Shown here piece after piece: positions 9,255-19,211 of a stretch of 38,723 nt of DNA. A program made the position numbers and the translations under genes. The notes beneath the pieces are model-generated. The model did no database searches. It saw only the letters and a program-made list of their open reading frames with translations, and had not been told where the DNA came from. This stretch comes from Methylotenera sp. (lineage in GTDB: Bacteria; Pseudomonadota; Gammaproteobacteria; Burkholderiales; Methylophilaceae): the NCBI GenBank assembly GCA_013141495.1, contig JABFQV010000014.1:1-38723 (forward strand), read 5' to 3'. The first letter of the stretch is position 1. Each line of letters starts with the position of its first letter.

Positions 9255-9569
9255 GTGTTTATTTCAAATGCCTACGCCGCTACTGCACCTGCTACCGATT
9301 TCACCAGTTTCTTACCGCTAATCGTTATTTTTGTGCTGTTTTTCTTCATGATTATTCGCCCACAAATGAAACAAGCTAAAGCGCAACGCAATATGATTGC
9401 GGCTTTGCAAAAAGGCGATGAAGTAGTCACAGGCGGCGGCATCGTTGGTACGGTAACGAAAGTGACTGACAGTTTCGTGAACGTTGAAATTGCGCCAAAC
9501 ACTGAAATCACGGTACAAAAACATGCCATCCAAAGTGCCTTGCCAAAAGGTACGATTAAAAGCCTTTAA
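9255..9569 (+). CDS. yajC: Preprotein translocase accessory subunit YajC
   Basis: Small inner-membrane partner of the SecDF complex that associates with SecYEG during protein export. 104 residues. A short N-terminal stretch precedes one transmembrane helix (LPLIVIFVLFFFMIIRP, about 20-36), then the conserved RPQMKQAKAQRNMI and a small cytosolic beta domain (GDEVVTGGGIVGTVTKV). The start is GTG at 9255, supported by an AAGAGAG ribosome-binding site 8 nt upstream. It is followed 60 nt later by secD, the standard order. Confidence 0.95.
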   Translation: MFISNAYAATAPATDFTSFLPLIVIFVLFFFMIIRPQMKQAKAQRNMIAALQKGDEVVTGGGIVGTVTKVTDSFVNVEIAPNTEITVQKHAIQSALPKGTIKSL

Positions 9570-9629
9570 TTTACTGCTGGCGACATTCGCACACCTCAAA
9601 TCAACACCGCTATTCACTAGAGTCTAACT

Positions 9630-11459
9630 ATGAACCGCTATCCATTGTGGAAAAACATCCTTGTTGTTGTCATCATTTTAATTGGGTTCATTTACACCGT
9701 TCCCAATTTTTTTGGCGAATCACCTGCGGTACAAATAACGCCCGCTAAAAGCACAAGTAAACTTGATCCTGCGTTACTCGGACAGGTTGAAGAAGTTTTT
9801 AAGCAAGAAAATATTCAATATGACGGTATTTACTTAGATGCGCGCGGCGTGAAAGCACGCTTTGCCAATACCGATACGCAAATCAAAGCTAAAGACGTGT
9901 TGCAAGCCAGTTTAGGTAAGGATTATACCGTTGCCCTCAACCTGCTTTCGCGCTCACCGGACTGGCTACGTAGCCTAGGCGCCAAGCCGATGTACTTAGG
10001 CCTTGATTTGCGTGGGGGCGTGCACTTTTTACTGCAAGTTGATATGAAAGCCGCCTTAGATCAAGCGGCTGAGCGCTTTGTGGGTGATTTTAGAACCGCG
10101 CTACGTAAAGAGCGTATTTCTTACATTGGCGTAACGCGCGAAGGTCAAACCGTTCAAATCCGTTTTAGTAACGCAGATGAGCTGGCAAAAGGCAAAAAAA
10201 TTATTAGCAAAGAATATCCAGATTTAACATTGAATGAATCGGCAGAAGGTTCGAGTCAATTACTCACAGCCTCACTCAATGCGATAGAACAAAAACGTAT
10301 TCAAGACTTCGCCTTAAAACAAAATATTCAAACTTTGCACAACCGAATTAACGAACTTGGGGTTGCTGAACCTATTATTCAACAACAGGGTATAGACCGC
10401 GTAGTGGTACAACTGCCTGGTGTGCAAGATACCGCCAAAGCGAAAGAGATTTTAGGCCGTACTGCCACGCTCGAAATCAGACTGGTGGATGAAGATAAAT
10501 CTGATGCGGCCACACTAGAAAAAGCCGCTAAGGGTCAAGCGCCATTGGGTGACGAAGTGTATAAAGATCGCGAAGGCCGCCCGATTCTTGTGAAAAAGAA
10601 TGTCGTGCTGACTGGCGACTACATTACTGACGCTGGCCCTGGTGTAAACAGCCAAAATGGGCAATCGGTGGTTAACGTATCACTTGATGCACGTGGTGCG
10701 CGCATATTCCAACAAGTCACGCGTGAGAACGTAGGCAAACGTATGGCAATATTGCTGATTGAAAAAGGCAATACTGAGGTCATTACAGCACCGGTGATTA
10801 ACGAAGAAATTGGCGGTGGTCGCGTACAAATTTCAGGCATGGCCAACACACAAGAAGCCACCGACATTTCATTACTATTGCGTGCTGGCGCACTCGCCGC
10901 GCCAATGGACATCATCGAAGAGCGCACCGTTGGCCCAAGCATGGGTGAAGCCAACATCAAGCGTGGCATGCATTCTACTTTATGGGGGTTTGCCGCCATT
11001 GCCCTCTTTATGATGGTTTACTATGTCATGTTTGGCGCAATTTCTGTGGCTGCACTTAGCATCAACTTACTGCTGCTAGTCGCGGTATTGTCTATGCTGC
11101 AAGCTACGCTCACCTTGCCTGGTCTTGCTGCGGTAGCACTCACACTGGGGATGGCGATTGATGCCAACGTGCTTATCAACGAACGTATTAGAGAAGAGCT
11201 ACGTAACGGCAACACCCCGCAAGCCTCGATCCACGCCGGCTATGATCGAGCATGGGATACTATTTTAGACTCAAATGTCACCACCATGATTGCAGGCCTT
11301 GCACTCTTTATGTTTGGCTCAGGGCCAGTCAAGGGCTTTGCTGTTGTGCACGTCATTGGCATTTTGACTTCTATGTTTAGTGCGGTTGTGGTTTCTCGCG
11401 CCATTGTTAATGCACTTCACGGCTATCGTCGCAAAGTTAGCAAACTCTCTATTGGCTAA
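9630..11459 (+). CDS. secD: Protein translocase subunit SecD
   Basis: RND-like membrane subunit that uses the proton motive force to pull exported proteins through SecYEG from the periplasmic side. 609 residues. One N-terminal helix (about 8-26) is followed by a large periplasmic domain and five C-terminal helices (about 440-600). Motifs: MYLGLDLRGGVHFLLQVD (about 117-134), RINELGVAEPIIQQQG, ATLEIRLV, and the transmembrane GLAAVALTLGMAIDANVLIN containing the functionally important Asp. Between yajC and secF, as in most proteobacteria. Confidence 0.97.
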   Translation: MNRYPLWKNILVVVIILIGFIYTVPNFFGESPAVQITPAKSTSKLDPALLGQVEEVFKQENIQYDGIYLDARGVKARFANTDTQIKAKDVLQASLGKDYTVALNLLSRSPDWLRSLGAKPMYLGLDLRGGVHFLLQVDMKAALDQAAERFVGDFRTALRKERISYIGVTREGQTVQIRFSNADELAKGKKIISKEYPDLTLNESAEGSSQLLTASLNAIEQKRIQDFALKQNIQTLHNRINELGVAEPIIQQQGIDRVVVQLPGVQDTAKAKEILGRTATLEIRLVDEDKSDAATLEKAAKGQAPLGDEVYKDREGRPILVKKNVVLTGDYITDAGPGVNSQNGQSVVNVSLDARGARIFQQVTRENVGKRMAILLIEKGNTEVITAPVINEEIGGGRVQISGMANTQEATDISLLLRAGALAAPMDIIEERTVGPSMGEANIKRGMHSTLWGFAAIALFMMVYYVMFGAISVAALSINLLLLVAVLSMLQATLTLPGLAAVALTLGMAIDANVLINERIREELRNGNTPQASIHAGYDRAWDTILDSNVTTMIAGLALFMFGSGPVKGFAVVHVIGILTSMFSAVVVSRAIVNALHGYRRKVSKLSIG

Positions 11460-11517
11460 TGTTGAGTAACCAAGCATTGCAAGCTAACACCTTTAAAATT
11501 TAAAGAGTAACTTAATT

Positions 11518-12483
11518 ATGGAATTATTTAGTTTAAAAAAAGACATCCCCTTCATGAGCTATGGTCGGCTTACAACCGCCATCTCTCTGATTACTTTTAT
11601 TCTTGCCGTATTCTTTTTAGCTACGCGAGGCCTCAACTTTGGGGTGGATTTTACTGGCGGCACCATGATGGAGGTCAGCTACCCACAAGCTGCAGATCTA
11701 GCGAAAATTCGCCACACTGTTGATAGCATTGGGCTCAAAGATGCTACCGTGCAAACCTTCGGTAGCAGTCGAGATGTGCTGATTCGCCTACCGGTTCGCG
11801 CAGAGTTTACAGGCTCACAACTCTCAGAGAAAATGCTGGCAAGCTTGGAAGAAATGGACAGCTCGGTACAAATGAGCCGCGTTGAGTTTGTGGGGCCTCA
11901 AGTTGGAGAGGAGCTGTATGAAAATGGCGCACTGGCTCTGTTACTGGTCATTTCAGGCATCATGCTCTATCTTGCCATGCGCTTTGAATGGCGTTTTGCG
12001 GTCGCAGCCATCATTGCCAATATGCATGATGTGATCATTATTTTAGGCTTTTTTGCTTTTTTTCAATGGGAATTCAACCTCACCGTACTCGCTGCAGTTT
12101 TAGCAGTTTTAGGATACTCGGTCAATGAGTCTGTGGTGGTGTTTGACCGCGTGCGCGAAAACTTCCGTAAGATGCGTAAAGCCAGCGTTGTGACCGTGAT
12201 TGATAACGCCATTACCCGCACCATGTCGCGCACCATTATTACCCACTTCTCGACACAACTAATGGTGCTGTCCATGCTGTTATTTGGCGGTGAAGTACTG
12301 CATAACTTCTCTTTAGCACTCACGATTGGTATTTTGTTTGGTATTTATTCTTCAGTATTAGTTGCCTGCCCAATCGCGATGTGGCTAGGCGTTAATCGCG
12401 CCAATTTGATTGGTGATATAGAGAAAAAAGAAGGCGCAAAAGAAGAAAAAGTAACCGAACCGGATCCATCAGAATTTGCATAA
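11518..12483 (+). CDS. secF: Protein translocase subunit SecF
   Basis: Partner of SecD, 321 residues, with six transmembrane helices. The first (about 18-38) is followed by periplasmic LNFGVDFTGGTMMEVSYP and VEFVGPQVGEEL, the classical SecF signatures. The conserved helix-4 region reads LGYSVNESVVVFDRVREN, where many SecF proteins have N-D-T at the central position; the variant is conservative. The C-terminus is a highly charged Lys/Glu cytosolic tail ending in DPSEFA. Start is ATG 11518, with AAAGAGTAA upstream as ribosome binding site. The gene is followed by a perfect inverted repeat. Confidence 0.97.
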   Translation: MELFSLKKDIPFMSYGRLTTAISLITFILAVFFLATRGLNFGVDFTGGTMMEVSYPQAADLAKIRHTVDSIGLKDATVQTFGSSRDVLIRLPVRAEFTGSQLSEKMLASLEEMDSSVQMSRVEFVGPQVGEELYENGALALLLVISGIMLYLAMRFEWRFAVAAIIANMHDVIIILGFFAFFQWEFNLTVLAAVLAVLGYSVNESVVVFDRVRENFRKMRKASVVTVIDNAITRTMSRTIITHFSTQLMVLSMLLFGGEVLHNFSLALTIGILFGIYSSVLVACPIAMWLGVNRANLIGDIEKKEGAKEEKVTEPDPSEFA

Positions 12484-12493
12484 ATGCGAGACT

Positions 12494-12526
12494 GCTGACT
12501 GTGATTAACAATTAAGCACAGTCAGC
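12494..12526 (+). terminator. Perfect inverted repeat after secF
   Basis: GCTGACTGTG and CACAGTCAGC form a perfect 10-bp stem with a 13-nt loop, beginning 11 nt after the secF stop. The U-run after the stem is absent (TTGATAAC), so it may be a factor-dependent or processing hairpin rather than a strong intrinsic terminator. Confidence 0.45.
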
Positions 12527-12586
12527 TTGATAACTAGCAAACTCGCGTATAAACTCTGCCTATCGTCATCAGCGTAAATTCACCCA

Positions 12587-13858
12587 TTGGATAACATTCC
12601 TATTTCATGGCAACTAGGCGCCCTTGCCTTACTGCTACTTATTTCCGGTTTTTTCTCAATTGCCGAAACTAGCCTAATGTCGCTAAACCGTTATCGGTTG
12701 CGGCATTTGGTTAAAGAAGGCCATCGAGGCGCTCGGCTTGCCAGCGCCTTATTGGCTAAAACAGACAAACTGCTAGGCGTTATTCTGCTTTGCAATAACT
12801 TTGCCAATGCCGCTTCTGCCACTTTAGTGACCATTATTGTTGTAGAGCTATTTGGTGAAGGCGACTGGGCGCTGATGTTAGGCACACTGACCGTCACTTT
12901 TGCTATTTTAGTATTTAGCGAAATTTCACCTAAAGTCATTGCCGCAGCCTACCCTGAAAAAATTGCGATGTTTTGTAGCTACATCCTTTACCCATTACTT
13001 AAAGTACTGTATCCAGCGGTTTGGTTTGTTAACTTATTCGTCGTTGCTTTACTACGCATACTCCGTGTTCGCGTCAATTTTGAACAACCTACGCAATCAC
13101 TCACCATGGACGAACTGCGGAGCATTGTCACCGACGCAGGTCATTTTTTACCCAAAAAACACCGCACAATTTTGTTGAACTTATTTGATTTAGAAAAAAT
13201 TAGCGTCGATGATGTGATGACCGCACACACGCAGGTTGAAACTATTGACTTTGACTCACCCCTAGACGACATTCTGCAGCATATTTCCAGTAGCCACCAC
13301 ACACGCCTGCCTGTGCGTCAAGGCGAGCACGAAGAAATTATTGGCATACTGCATGTTAGAAAAGTCATTAGTCAGCTACGCACAATGCATCAAAATAGCA
13401 GTTTAGACAAAGAGGCTTTGCGCGAAGTCATGAGTGCACCCTACTTTATCCCTTCTGGCACGCCGCTTTTTACACAAATTCAGCAGTTTCAAGAGAACCA
13501 ACAACGCATTGCCTTGGTGGTTGATGAATATGGTGAGTTTAAAGGTCTAGTAACTTTAGAAGACATTTTAGAAGAAGTGATAGGTGACTTTACAACACAA
13601 TCCCCCTCACGCCTTGGCAGTTACCGCCAGGAGGCTGATGGTAGCTGGTTAGTAGATGGTAGTAGCACCTTGCGTGACCTCAATAAAAAATTAAAGCTCA
13701 ACTTTCCCATTGATGGCCCTCGCACGCTCAACGGCCTGATACTCGAACACTTTGAAGACATCCCAGAATCCAGCACCAGCTTTAAAGTGGGTGCACACGT
13801 GCTGGAAATTGTACAAACGCAAGATAGAATCGTGAAAAGCGTTAAGATATTCCCTTAG
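12587..13858 (+). CDS. CNNM/CorC-family membrane protein with CBS domains (HlyC/CorC family)
   Basis: A 423-residue protein of the YfjD/CorB type. An N-terminal DUF21 (CNNM) membrane domain (about 8-190) has four hydrophobic segments and the family signature SGFFSIAETSLMSLNRYRLRHL. It is followed by a CBS pair (about 205-335, with VDDVMTAHTQVETIDFD and RIALVVDEYGEFKGLVTLED) and a C-terminal CorC/HlyC transporter-associated domain (about 350-420). Such proteins are linked to Mg2+/Co2+ efflux or homeostasis. Start is TTG at 12587, the only sensible start because the next Met lies inside the first helix; the ribosome-binding site is weak. Confidence 0.88.
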   Translation: MDNIPISWQLGALALLLLISGFFSIAETSLMSLNRYRLRHLVKEGHRGARLASALLAKTDKLLGVILLCNNFANAASATLVTIIVVELFGEGDWALMLGTLTVTFAILVFSEISPKVIAAAYPEKIAMFCSYILYPLLKVLYPAVWFVNLFVVALLRILRVRVNFEQPTQSLTMDELRSIVTDAGHFLPKKHRTILLNLFDLEKISVDDVMTAHTQVETIDFDSPLDDILQHISSSHHTRLPVRQGEHEEIIGILHVRKVISQLRTMHQNSSLDKEALREVMSAPYFIPSGTPLFTQIQQFQENQQRIALVVDEYGEFKGLVTLEDILEEVIGDFTTQSPSRLGSYRQEADGSWLVDGSSTLRDLNKKLKLNFPIDGPRTLNGLILEHFEDIPESSTSFKVGAHVLEIVQTQDRIVKSVKIFP

Positions 13859-13958
13859 TCTCTGCAATTGCACACCCGATCAGCAAGGTATTATTCCAAC
13901 TCAACTGGTGAAATTAAGCTTGAATTTTTTCCAGTTTGGCTCAAAATAGATTTTAATT

Positions 13959-14270
13959 ATGGCTAAACCCTCACACGAAACTAACATAGCACTTAAACCT
14001 GAAGTTGCAAAACCGAAATTGCCCCCCATGTTTAAAGTGTTGCTATTAAATGATGATTACACGCCAATGGAGTTTGTCGTTGAAACAATAGAACGTTTTT
14101 TTAACAAAAGCCGTGAACAAGCGACAAAAATTATGCTCCAAGTACACACTGAGGGCGCTGGCGTATGTGGTGTTTATCCACAAGATATTGCAGAAACAAA
14201 GATGAATCAGGTGGTTAGCCACGCAAGGCAATTGCAACACCCTTTGCAGTGCGTCATTGAGATGGCTTGA
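13959..14270 (+). CDS. clpS: ATP-dependent Clp protease adaptor ClpS
   Basis: N-end-rule adaptor that delivers substrates with bulky N-terminal residues to ClpAP. 103 residues. A flexible N-terminal tail (about 1-25) is followed by the core [20 protein letters not shown], with the conserved [10 protein letters not shown] motif, and [17 protein letters not shown], a typical ClpS signature. The gene lies 25 nt upstream of clpA, the usual operon. The -10-like CAAAAT and TTGAAT-like -35 sit very close to the ATG, so the promoter position remains uncertain. Confidence 0.96.
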   Translation: MAKPSHETNIALKPEVAKPKLPPMFKVLLLNDDYTPMEFVVETIERFFNKSREQATKIMLQVHTEGAGVCGVYPQDIAETKMNQVVSHARQLQHPLQCVIEMA

Positions 14271-14295
14271 ATACAACTAGATTAAGGTACAAAAA

Positions 14296-16575
14296 ATGAT
14301 TGCTCAAGAGTTGGAAGTTAGCCTGCACATGGCCTTTATGGACGCTAGACAAAAGCGCCACGAACTCATTACGGTTGAGCATTTACTACTCGCCATGATA
14401 GATAACCCAACGGCAGCAGAAGTGCTGCGTGCATGCGGGGCAAAACTCGAAACATTGCGTACTGAACTCAATCAATATATTGAAGAACATACCCCAACCG
14501 TGATTGGCTTGGATGACGTCGATACGCAACCCACACTGGGCTTTCAACGCGTGATACAACGCGCCATGTTGCACGTGCAATCTTCAGGTAAAAAAGAAGT
14601 CACCGGCGCCAATGTATTGGTTGCAATTTTCGGTGAAAAAGATTCGCATGCCGTGTTTTTCTTGCACCAGCAAGGCATTACCCGTTTAGATATTGTTAAC
14701 TTTATCTCACATGGTGTTTCTAAAATAGGTGAGACCGCCAAACCTGAAGGTCCAGAGCAAGAAGCTGACGCAGAATCAGCGCCAGCTGGTGCACTAGAAA
14801 ACTTTACACTCAATCTAAATGCACAGGTTGCCGCGGGCAAAATTGACCCGCTGATTGGCCGCAGCGCTGAATTAGAGCGCGTGGTACAAACATTATGCCG
14901 CCGCCGTAAAAATAACCCGCTATTAGTAGGTGAAGCCGGCGTAGGTAAAACTGCGATTGCTGAAGGTTTGGCGCGCCGAATTGTAGAAAAAAATATTCCA
15001 GATGTACTGGCAAATGCTGTGGTTTACTCACTCGATATGGGCGCATTGCTCGCAGGGACTAAATACCGTGGTGACTTTGAGCAGCGCTTAAAAGCTGTGA
15101 TGAAACAGCTGGCAGAAAAACCAGATGCCATTTTATTTATTGATGAAATTCATACGCTGATTGGTGCAGGCTCTGCCAGTGGCGGCACTTTAGATGCCAG
15201 CAATTTATTGAAACCAGCGCTTTCTAACGGCTCTCTCAAATGCATAGGCGCCACTACTTATCAAGAATATCGTGGTGTGTTTGAAAAAGACCATGCTTTA
15301 TCTCGTCGCTTTCAAAAAGTGGATGTAGTTGAGCCGAGCGTTGCTGAAACCATAGAAATACTCAAAGGTTTAAAATCACGGTTTGAAGAACACCACAGCG
15401 TGAAATATACCGCTAGCGCGTTAACAACCGCCGCAGAGTTATCAGCTAAATATATTAATGACCGTCACTTGCCTGATAAAGCGATTGATGTGATTGATGA
15501 AGCGGGCGCGGCACAACGTATATTGCCAAAATCTAAACAGAAGAAAACGATCGGCAATAAAGAAATTGAAGACATCATTGCTAAAATTGCACGGATTCCG
15601 CCAAAAAACATTTCTAACGATGATCGTAGCGCACTTAAAACGCTTGAACGCGATTTAAAAGCCGTCGTATTTGGCCAAGATAAGGCGATTGAAGCCCTTA
15701 CATCTGCGGTTAAAATGGCACGTAGCGGTTTGGGACAAGGCAACAAACCCATCGGTAGCTTCTTGTTCAGCGGCCCCACTGGTGTGGGTAAAACAGAAGT
15801 CGCCAAACAGCTTGCCTACATTATGGGCATAGAATTGATTCGCTTTGATATGAGTGAATATATGGAACGCCATGCTGTGTCGCGCTTGATTGGCGCGCCA
15901 CCGGGCTACGTAGGGTTTGAACAAGGCGGCTTAATGACCGAGGCCATTACCAAGCACCCGTACTGCGTACTGCTACTCGATGAAGTTGAAAAAGCGCACC
16001 CTGACATCTTTAACATACTGCTACAAGTGATGGATCACGGCACGCTCACCGATAATAATGGTCGTAAAGCTGATTTTAGAAACGTCACAATTATTATGAC
16101 GACCAACGCAGGGGCTGAAAACCTGTCTAAATCAAGCATGGGCTTTACTACCACCAAACAAACTGGCGACGAACAGGCTGACATTAAACGTTTGTTCTCA
16201 CCTGAATTCCGTAATCGCTTGGATGCCACAGTTTCATTTACTGCGCTTTCGCAAGACATCATTATCCGTGTGGTTGATAAATTCTTGATTCAACTTGAAG
16301 ATCAATTGCATGAGAAAAAAGTCGAAGCCACTTTCAGCGATGCACTTAAAGCTTACCTTGGCAAAAAAGGCTTTGACCCATTGATGGGCGCGCGCCCGAT
16401 GGCAAGGCTGATTCAAGATACTATTCGCAAAGCGCTGGCTGATGAGTTATTGTTCGGCAAACTAGCTAACGGTGGCAGTGTGCATGTGGATATTGACGAC
16501 AAAGATGAAGTGAAACTCGTGTTTGAGACCAACAAACCTAGCAATGAAATTGACTTAATAGCGACCATAGAATAA
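14296..16575 (+). CDS. clpA: ATP-dependent Clp protease ATP-binding subunit ClpA
   Basis: AAA+ unfoldase that pairs with the ClpP peptidase. 759 residues, matching ClpA rather than ClpB (no coiled-coil middle domain). N-terminal Clp repeat domain (1-145), an acidic linker with EGPEQEADAESAPAGAL, then D1 with Walker A GEAGVGKTAI (about 213-222) and Walker B ILFIDEIHTLIGAG. D2 carries Walker A GPTGVGKTEV and Walker B VLLLDEVEKAHPD. The sensor region GARPMARLIQD is near the C-terminus. Start is ATG 14296 with AAGG upstream. clpP is not in the window. Confidence 0.97.
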   Translation: MIAQELEVSLHMAFMDARQKRHELITVEHLLLAMIDNPTAAEVLRACGAKLETLRTELNQYIEEHTPTVIGLDDVDTQPTLGFQRVIQRAMLHVQSSGKKEVTGANVLVAIFGEKDSHAVFFLHQQGITRLDIVNFISHGVSKIGETAKPEGPEQEADAESAPAGALENFTLNLNAQVAAGKIDPLIGRSAELERVVQTLCRRRKNNPLLVGEAGVGKTAIAEGLARRIVEKNIPDVLANAVVYSLDMGALLAGTKYRGDFEQRLKAVMKQLAEKPDAILFIDEIHTLIGAGSASGGTLDASNLLKPALSNGSLKCIGATTYQEYRGVFEKDHALSRRFQKVDVVEPSVAETIEILKGLKSRFEEHHSVKYTASALTTAAELSAKYINDRHLPDKAIDVIDEAGAAQRILPKSKQKKTIGNKEIEDIIAKIARIPPKNISNDDRSALKTLERDLKAVVFGQDKAIEALTSAVKMARSGLGQGNKPIGSFLFSGPTGVGKTEVAKQLAYIMGIELIRFDMSEYMERHAVSRLIGAPPGYVGFEQGGLMTEAITKHPYCVLLLDEVEKAHPDIFNILLQVMDHGTLTDNNGRKADFRNVTIIMTTNAGAENLSKSSMGFTTTKQTGDEQADIKRLFSPEFRNRLDATVSFTALSQDIIIRVVDKFLIQLEDQLHEKKVEATFSDALKAYLGKKGFDPLMGARPMARLIQDTIRKALADELLFGKLANGGSVHVDIDDKDEVKLVFETNKPSNEIDLIATIE

Positions 16576-16577
16576 CC

Positions 16578-16597
16578 GCACGTTAAATTGCCGTGCG
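16578..16597 (+). terminator. Short inverted repeat after clpA
   Basis: CGCACG and CGTGCG form a perfect 6-bp stem with an 8-nt loop just beyond the clpA stop. The following sequence, TGTATTAAAG, has no U-run, so terminator function is uncertain. Confidence 0.35.
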
Positions 16598-16691
16598 TGT
16601 ATTAAAGTGGAGCAGTGAAAAAGTAAAACCTACTGCTGGAATCACTGATTTCGAGTTAGGCTAGACATGGCACACAACGGATAATCACCCT

Positions 16692-17336
16692 ATGGTCATC
16701 GTGACGGCATCAACCCTTCAAGTTCCCATTGAAATTTGTGCTACTTTTGCCTTTGCGCTTTCTGGCTTGATTGCTGGCGCAAGGAAAAAAATGGATGCTT
16801 TTGGCGTTTTTGTTGTCACTGGTGTTGCGGCATTTGGTGGCGGGACATTACGTGATGTGCTGCTTGATAGAAGACCCTTTTTCTGGGTAGAGCATGCCAA
16901 CTGGATATGGCTGATGCTCGTTCTCTGCCTATTCTCCATGATTTTTATGCGCAACCAGCACATCCAATTTACAGAACGCGCCATCCAGATTCCTGATGCG
17001 CTCGGATTAGGGTTGTATGCATCGCTAGGTACTCAAATTGCACTTGGGCTTCATCTGCCAATCATTATCTGTACGTTAATGGGTGTAATGACAGCCGTAT
17101 TTGGTGGCGTACTTCGAGATATTTTTTGCAATGAAATCCCTAAAGCCTTCAATGACCATCAACCTTATGCAGTCATCGCATTTGTTGGAGGTCTGTTAGT
17201 GATTGCGCTAAACGAACTAAACCTTTCGCAATGGATATGTGTTTTCGTTCCGGCTGGCTTGATTTCTCTACTCAGAATCTTGGCGATTTATCTGGAGTGG
17301 CGGTTGCCTAGTTGGAAAATAGAATCGAATCAATAA
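16692..17336 (+). CDS. TRIC/YicG-like (UPF0126) membrane protein
   Basis: A 214-residue integral membrane protein with seven hydrophobic segments, matching the UPF0126/YadS-YicG family, now recognised as prokaryotic trimeric intracellular cation (TRIC) channel homologues. The two internal repeats each carry a Gly-rich motif: FGGGTLRDVLLDRRPFFW (about 51-68) and FGGVLRDIFCNEIP (about 137-150). Prokaryotic members form K+/Na+-permeable trimers, but their physiological role is not settled. Start is ATG 16692. Convergent with the GST-like gene, separated by 5 nt, with no terminator seen between. Confidence 0.88.
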   Translation: MVIVTASTLQVPIEICATFAFALSGLIAGARKKMDAFGVFVVTGVAAFGGGTLRDVLLDRRPFFWVEHANWIWLMLVLCLFSMIFMRNQHIQFTERAIQIPDALGLGLYASLGTQIALGLHLPIIICTLMGVMTAVFGGVLRDIFCNEIPKAFNDHQPYAVIAFVGGLLVIALNELNLSQWICVFVPAGLISLLRILAIYLEWRLPSWKIESNQ

Positions 17337-17341
17337 AGCTG

Positions 17342-17947
17342 CTACTTTTCCATCACGCTTTGAAACAACTCAGACTCAACCAAGTGTTTAAGCCAAGTTT
17401 TCAGCTTTAAATAATCTGCTGATTCAAACCAAGTGGCATCCACGGCTGCAAATTGCCGAATAAACGGAAAAATCGCAATATCAGCCAAACTCAAAGTATC
17501 GGCAACAAGAAAACTCGTCACCTCTAACTTTCGCTCCAACTTACTTAAAAACGCCTCACCTTCAGTACGGTAAACCTGCGCAGATTGTTCTGGAAAACGT
17601 ATTGCGTATTTATACTTATCTAACGCCTGTTTAAAACTGCTATCATTTTCATCAATCAACTGTCGCGTCTGCGATGCATCTGCTGATAACCAACCATCAA
17701 CATCGTTTTCATGTAATGCCCAATACATAATCTCGATGCTTTGGTCTATGACTTTTCCGCCAGGCAATACCAAAACCGGCACAGTGCCTTTAGGTGACAC
17801 TTGCAACAAGTGTGCAGGTTTATCTTTTAAAGAGATTTCACGAATTTCAACTGGTATACCCGCATACTTAAGCGCCATACGTGCACGCATGGCGTAAGGA
17901 CAGCGACGATACGAATAGAGGATTGGCAGTGAGTTTAATCCACTCAC
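17342..17947 (-). CDS. Glutathione S-transferase-like protein
   Basis: A protein of about 201 residues with a thioredoxin-like N-terminal domain (LYSYRRCPYAMRARMALKYA, carrying a CPYA motif, and PKGTVPVLVLPGGKVIDQS with the conserved cis-Pro), followed by an all-helical GST C-terminal domain (about 85-200, LADIAIFPFIRQFA). It resembles the grxB/stringent-starvation-like GST branch with Cys in the active site. The substrate is unknown. Start is GTG at 17947; a TTG at 17950 is equally open. It lies 2-5 nt downstream of pyrD on the same strand, so the two are probably co-transcribed. Confidence 0.8.
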   Translation of the reverse strand: MSGLNSLPILYSYRRCPYAMRARMALKYAGIPVEIREISLKDKPAHLLQVSPKGTVPVLVLPGGKVIDQSIEIMYWALHENDVDGWLSADASQTRQLIDENDSSFKQALDKYKYAIRFPEQSAQVYRTEGEAFLSKLERKLEVTSFLVADTLSLADIAIFPFIRQFAAVDATWFESADYLKLKTWLKHLVESELFQSVMEK

Positions 17948-17951
17948 CAAA

Positions 17952-18968
17952 CTAGCCCAGAGTTTTACAAATGTCGTGAACCAGTTTAGGACCTTTGTAG
18001 ATTAGGCCGCTATATACCTGCACCAAGCTGGCACCTGCCGCGATTTTTTCAACTGCATCAGCCCCGCTCAAGATACCGCCCACACCAATAATCGGCAATG
18101 CACCTTGTAACCGTTGAGACAATTGCCCAATCACTAAAGTAGATTTCTCTCGCACTGGCGCACCAGATAATCCGCCAGTCTCATCAGCATTTTTCATGCC
18201 TTTAACTGCGTCGCGAGAAAGCGTAGTATTGGTTGCAATGACCGCATCAACCTTATGTATCATCAGCAAATCTGCAATTTCATTCACCTGTGCCAATTCT
18301 AAATCTGGTGCGATTTTTAAAGCAACAGGCACGTAACGACCAAATTGCTCAGCCAGTTTTAACTGTTCGGCCTTTAATGTAGCGAGCAAATCGGACAATG
18401 CCTCTTTTTCTTGCAAAGCACGCAAATTTTTAGTGTTAGGTGAGGAAATGTTGACAGTAATATAACTGGCATACGCATACACTTTTCGCATGCAGATTAA
18501 ATAATCATCAACCGCGTTTTCATTTGGCGTGTCAAAGTTTTTACCGATATTGATACCAAGTACACCTTTGTATTTGGCGGCCTTTACGTTTTCTATTAAA
18601 TTATCGACGCCTAGATTATTAAACCCAAAGCGGTTCACAATACCTTGCGCCTCTTGCACCCTAAACAAACGCGGCTTAGGGTTGCCAGGCTGCGACCGAG
18701 GCGTAACCGTACCAATCTCAACAAAACCAAAACCTAACGCCGCCATACCATCAATCACCGCACCGTTTTTATCCAGCCCCGCTGCCAAACCAACAGCATT
18801 AGGGAAAGCAATCCCCATCACCTGACGAGGCTGACACACGGGTGGTGCAGGATACAATTTTAATACGCCTAACCGCTCAGCAGTTTTTAAGCTTTTTAAA
18901 GTAAAGTCGTGAACAGATTCAGCATCAAACTGAAATAAAAGAGAGCTTGCGAGTGAGTAAATATTCAT
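17952..18968 (-). CDS. pyrD: Dihydroorotate dehydrogenase (quinone), class 2
   Basis: Membrane-associated FMN enzyme oxidising dihydroorotate to orotate in pyrimidine biosynthesis, with electrons passed to quinone. 338 residues. The N-terminal helical stretch ([20 protein letters not shown], about 1-40) is the class-2 quinone-tunnel extension. Core motifs are [32 protein letters not shown], the catalytic-loop region [15 protein letters not shown] with the class-2 Ser, [11 protein letters not shown], and [15 protein letters not shown] for FMN phosphate binding. Start is ATG 18968. Upstream of the GST-like gene. Confidence 0.96.
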   Translation of the reverse strand: MNIYSLASSLLFQFDAESVHDFTLKSLKTAERLGVLKLYPAPPVCQPRQVMGIAFPNAVGLAAGLDKNGAVIDGMAALGFGFVEIGTVTPRSQPGNPKPRLFRVQEAQGIVNRFGFNNLGVDNLIENVKAAKYKGVLGINIGKNFDTPNENAVDDYLICMRKVYAYASYITVNISSPNTKNLRALQEKEALSDLLATLKAEQLKLAEQFGRYVPVALKIAPDLELAQVNEIADLLMIHKVDAVIATNTTLSRDAVKGMKNADETGGLSGAPVREKSTLVIGQLSQRLQGALPIIGVGGILSGADAVEKIAAGASLVQVYSGLIYKGPKLVHDICKTLG

Positions 18969-19211
18969 AACGTGATTTTACTTCATTCTACAATATCCCC
19001 AAAACCAACAACCAATACCTCCTGCTACCGCACCTGAGATTTGCATTGTTTTTGGAAGGTTTAGGTAAGGGCAATCGAAGGCTACTTGGGTAATCCTCTC
19101 AAAAATCATTACAATAGACTTTTATTTTGTTACCCTCCTCAATACATACCAACCTGTATGGTGATGCAATGGCATAATTATCAACTAGGTCACTTACCAA
19201 ATCTTTACATC

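Noticed and set aside
12494-12526. Strong intrinsic terminator after secF
   Set aside because: The stem is perfect but no T-run follows; kept only as an inverted repeat with moderate confidence.
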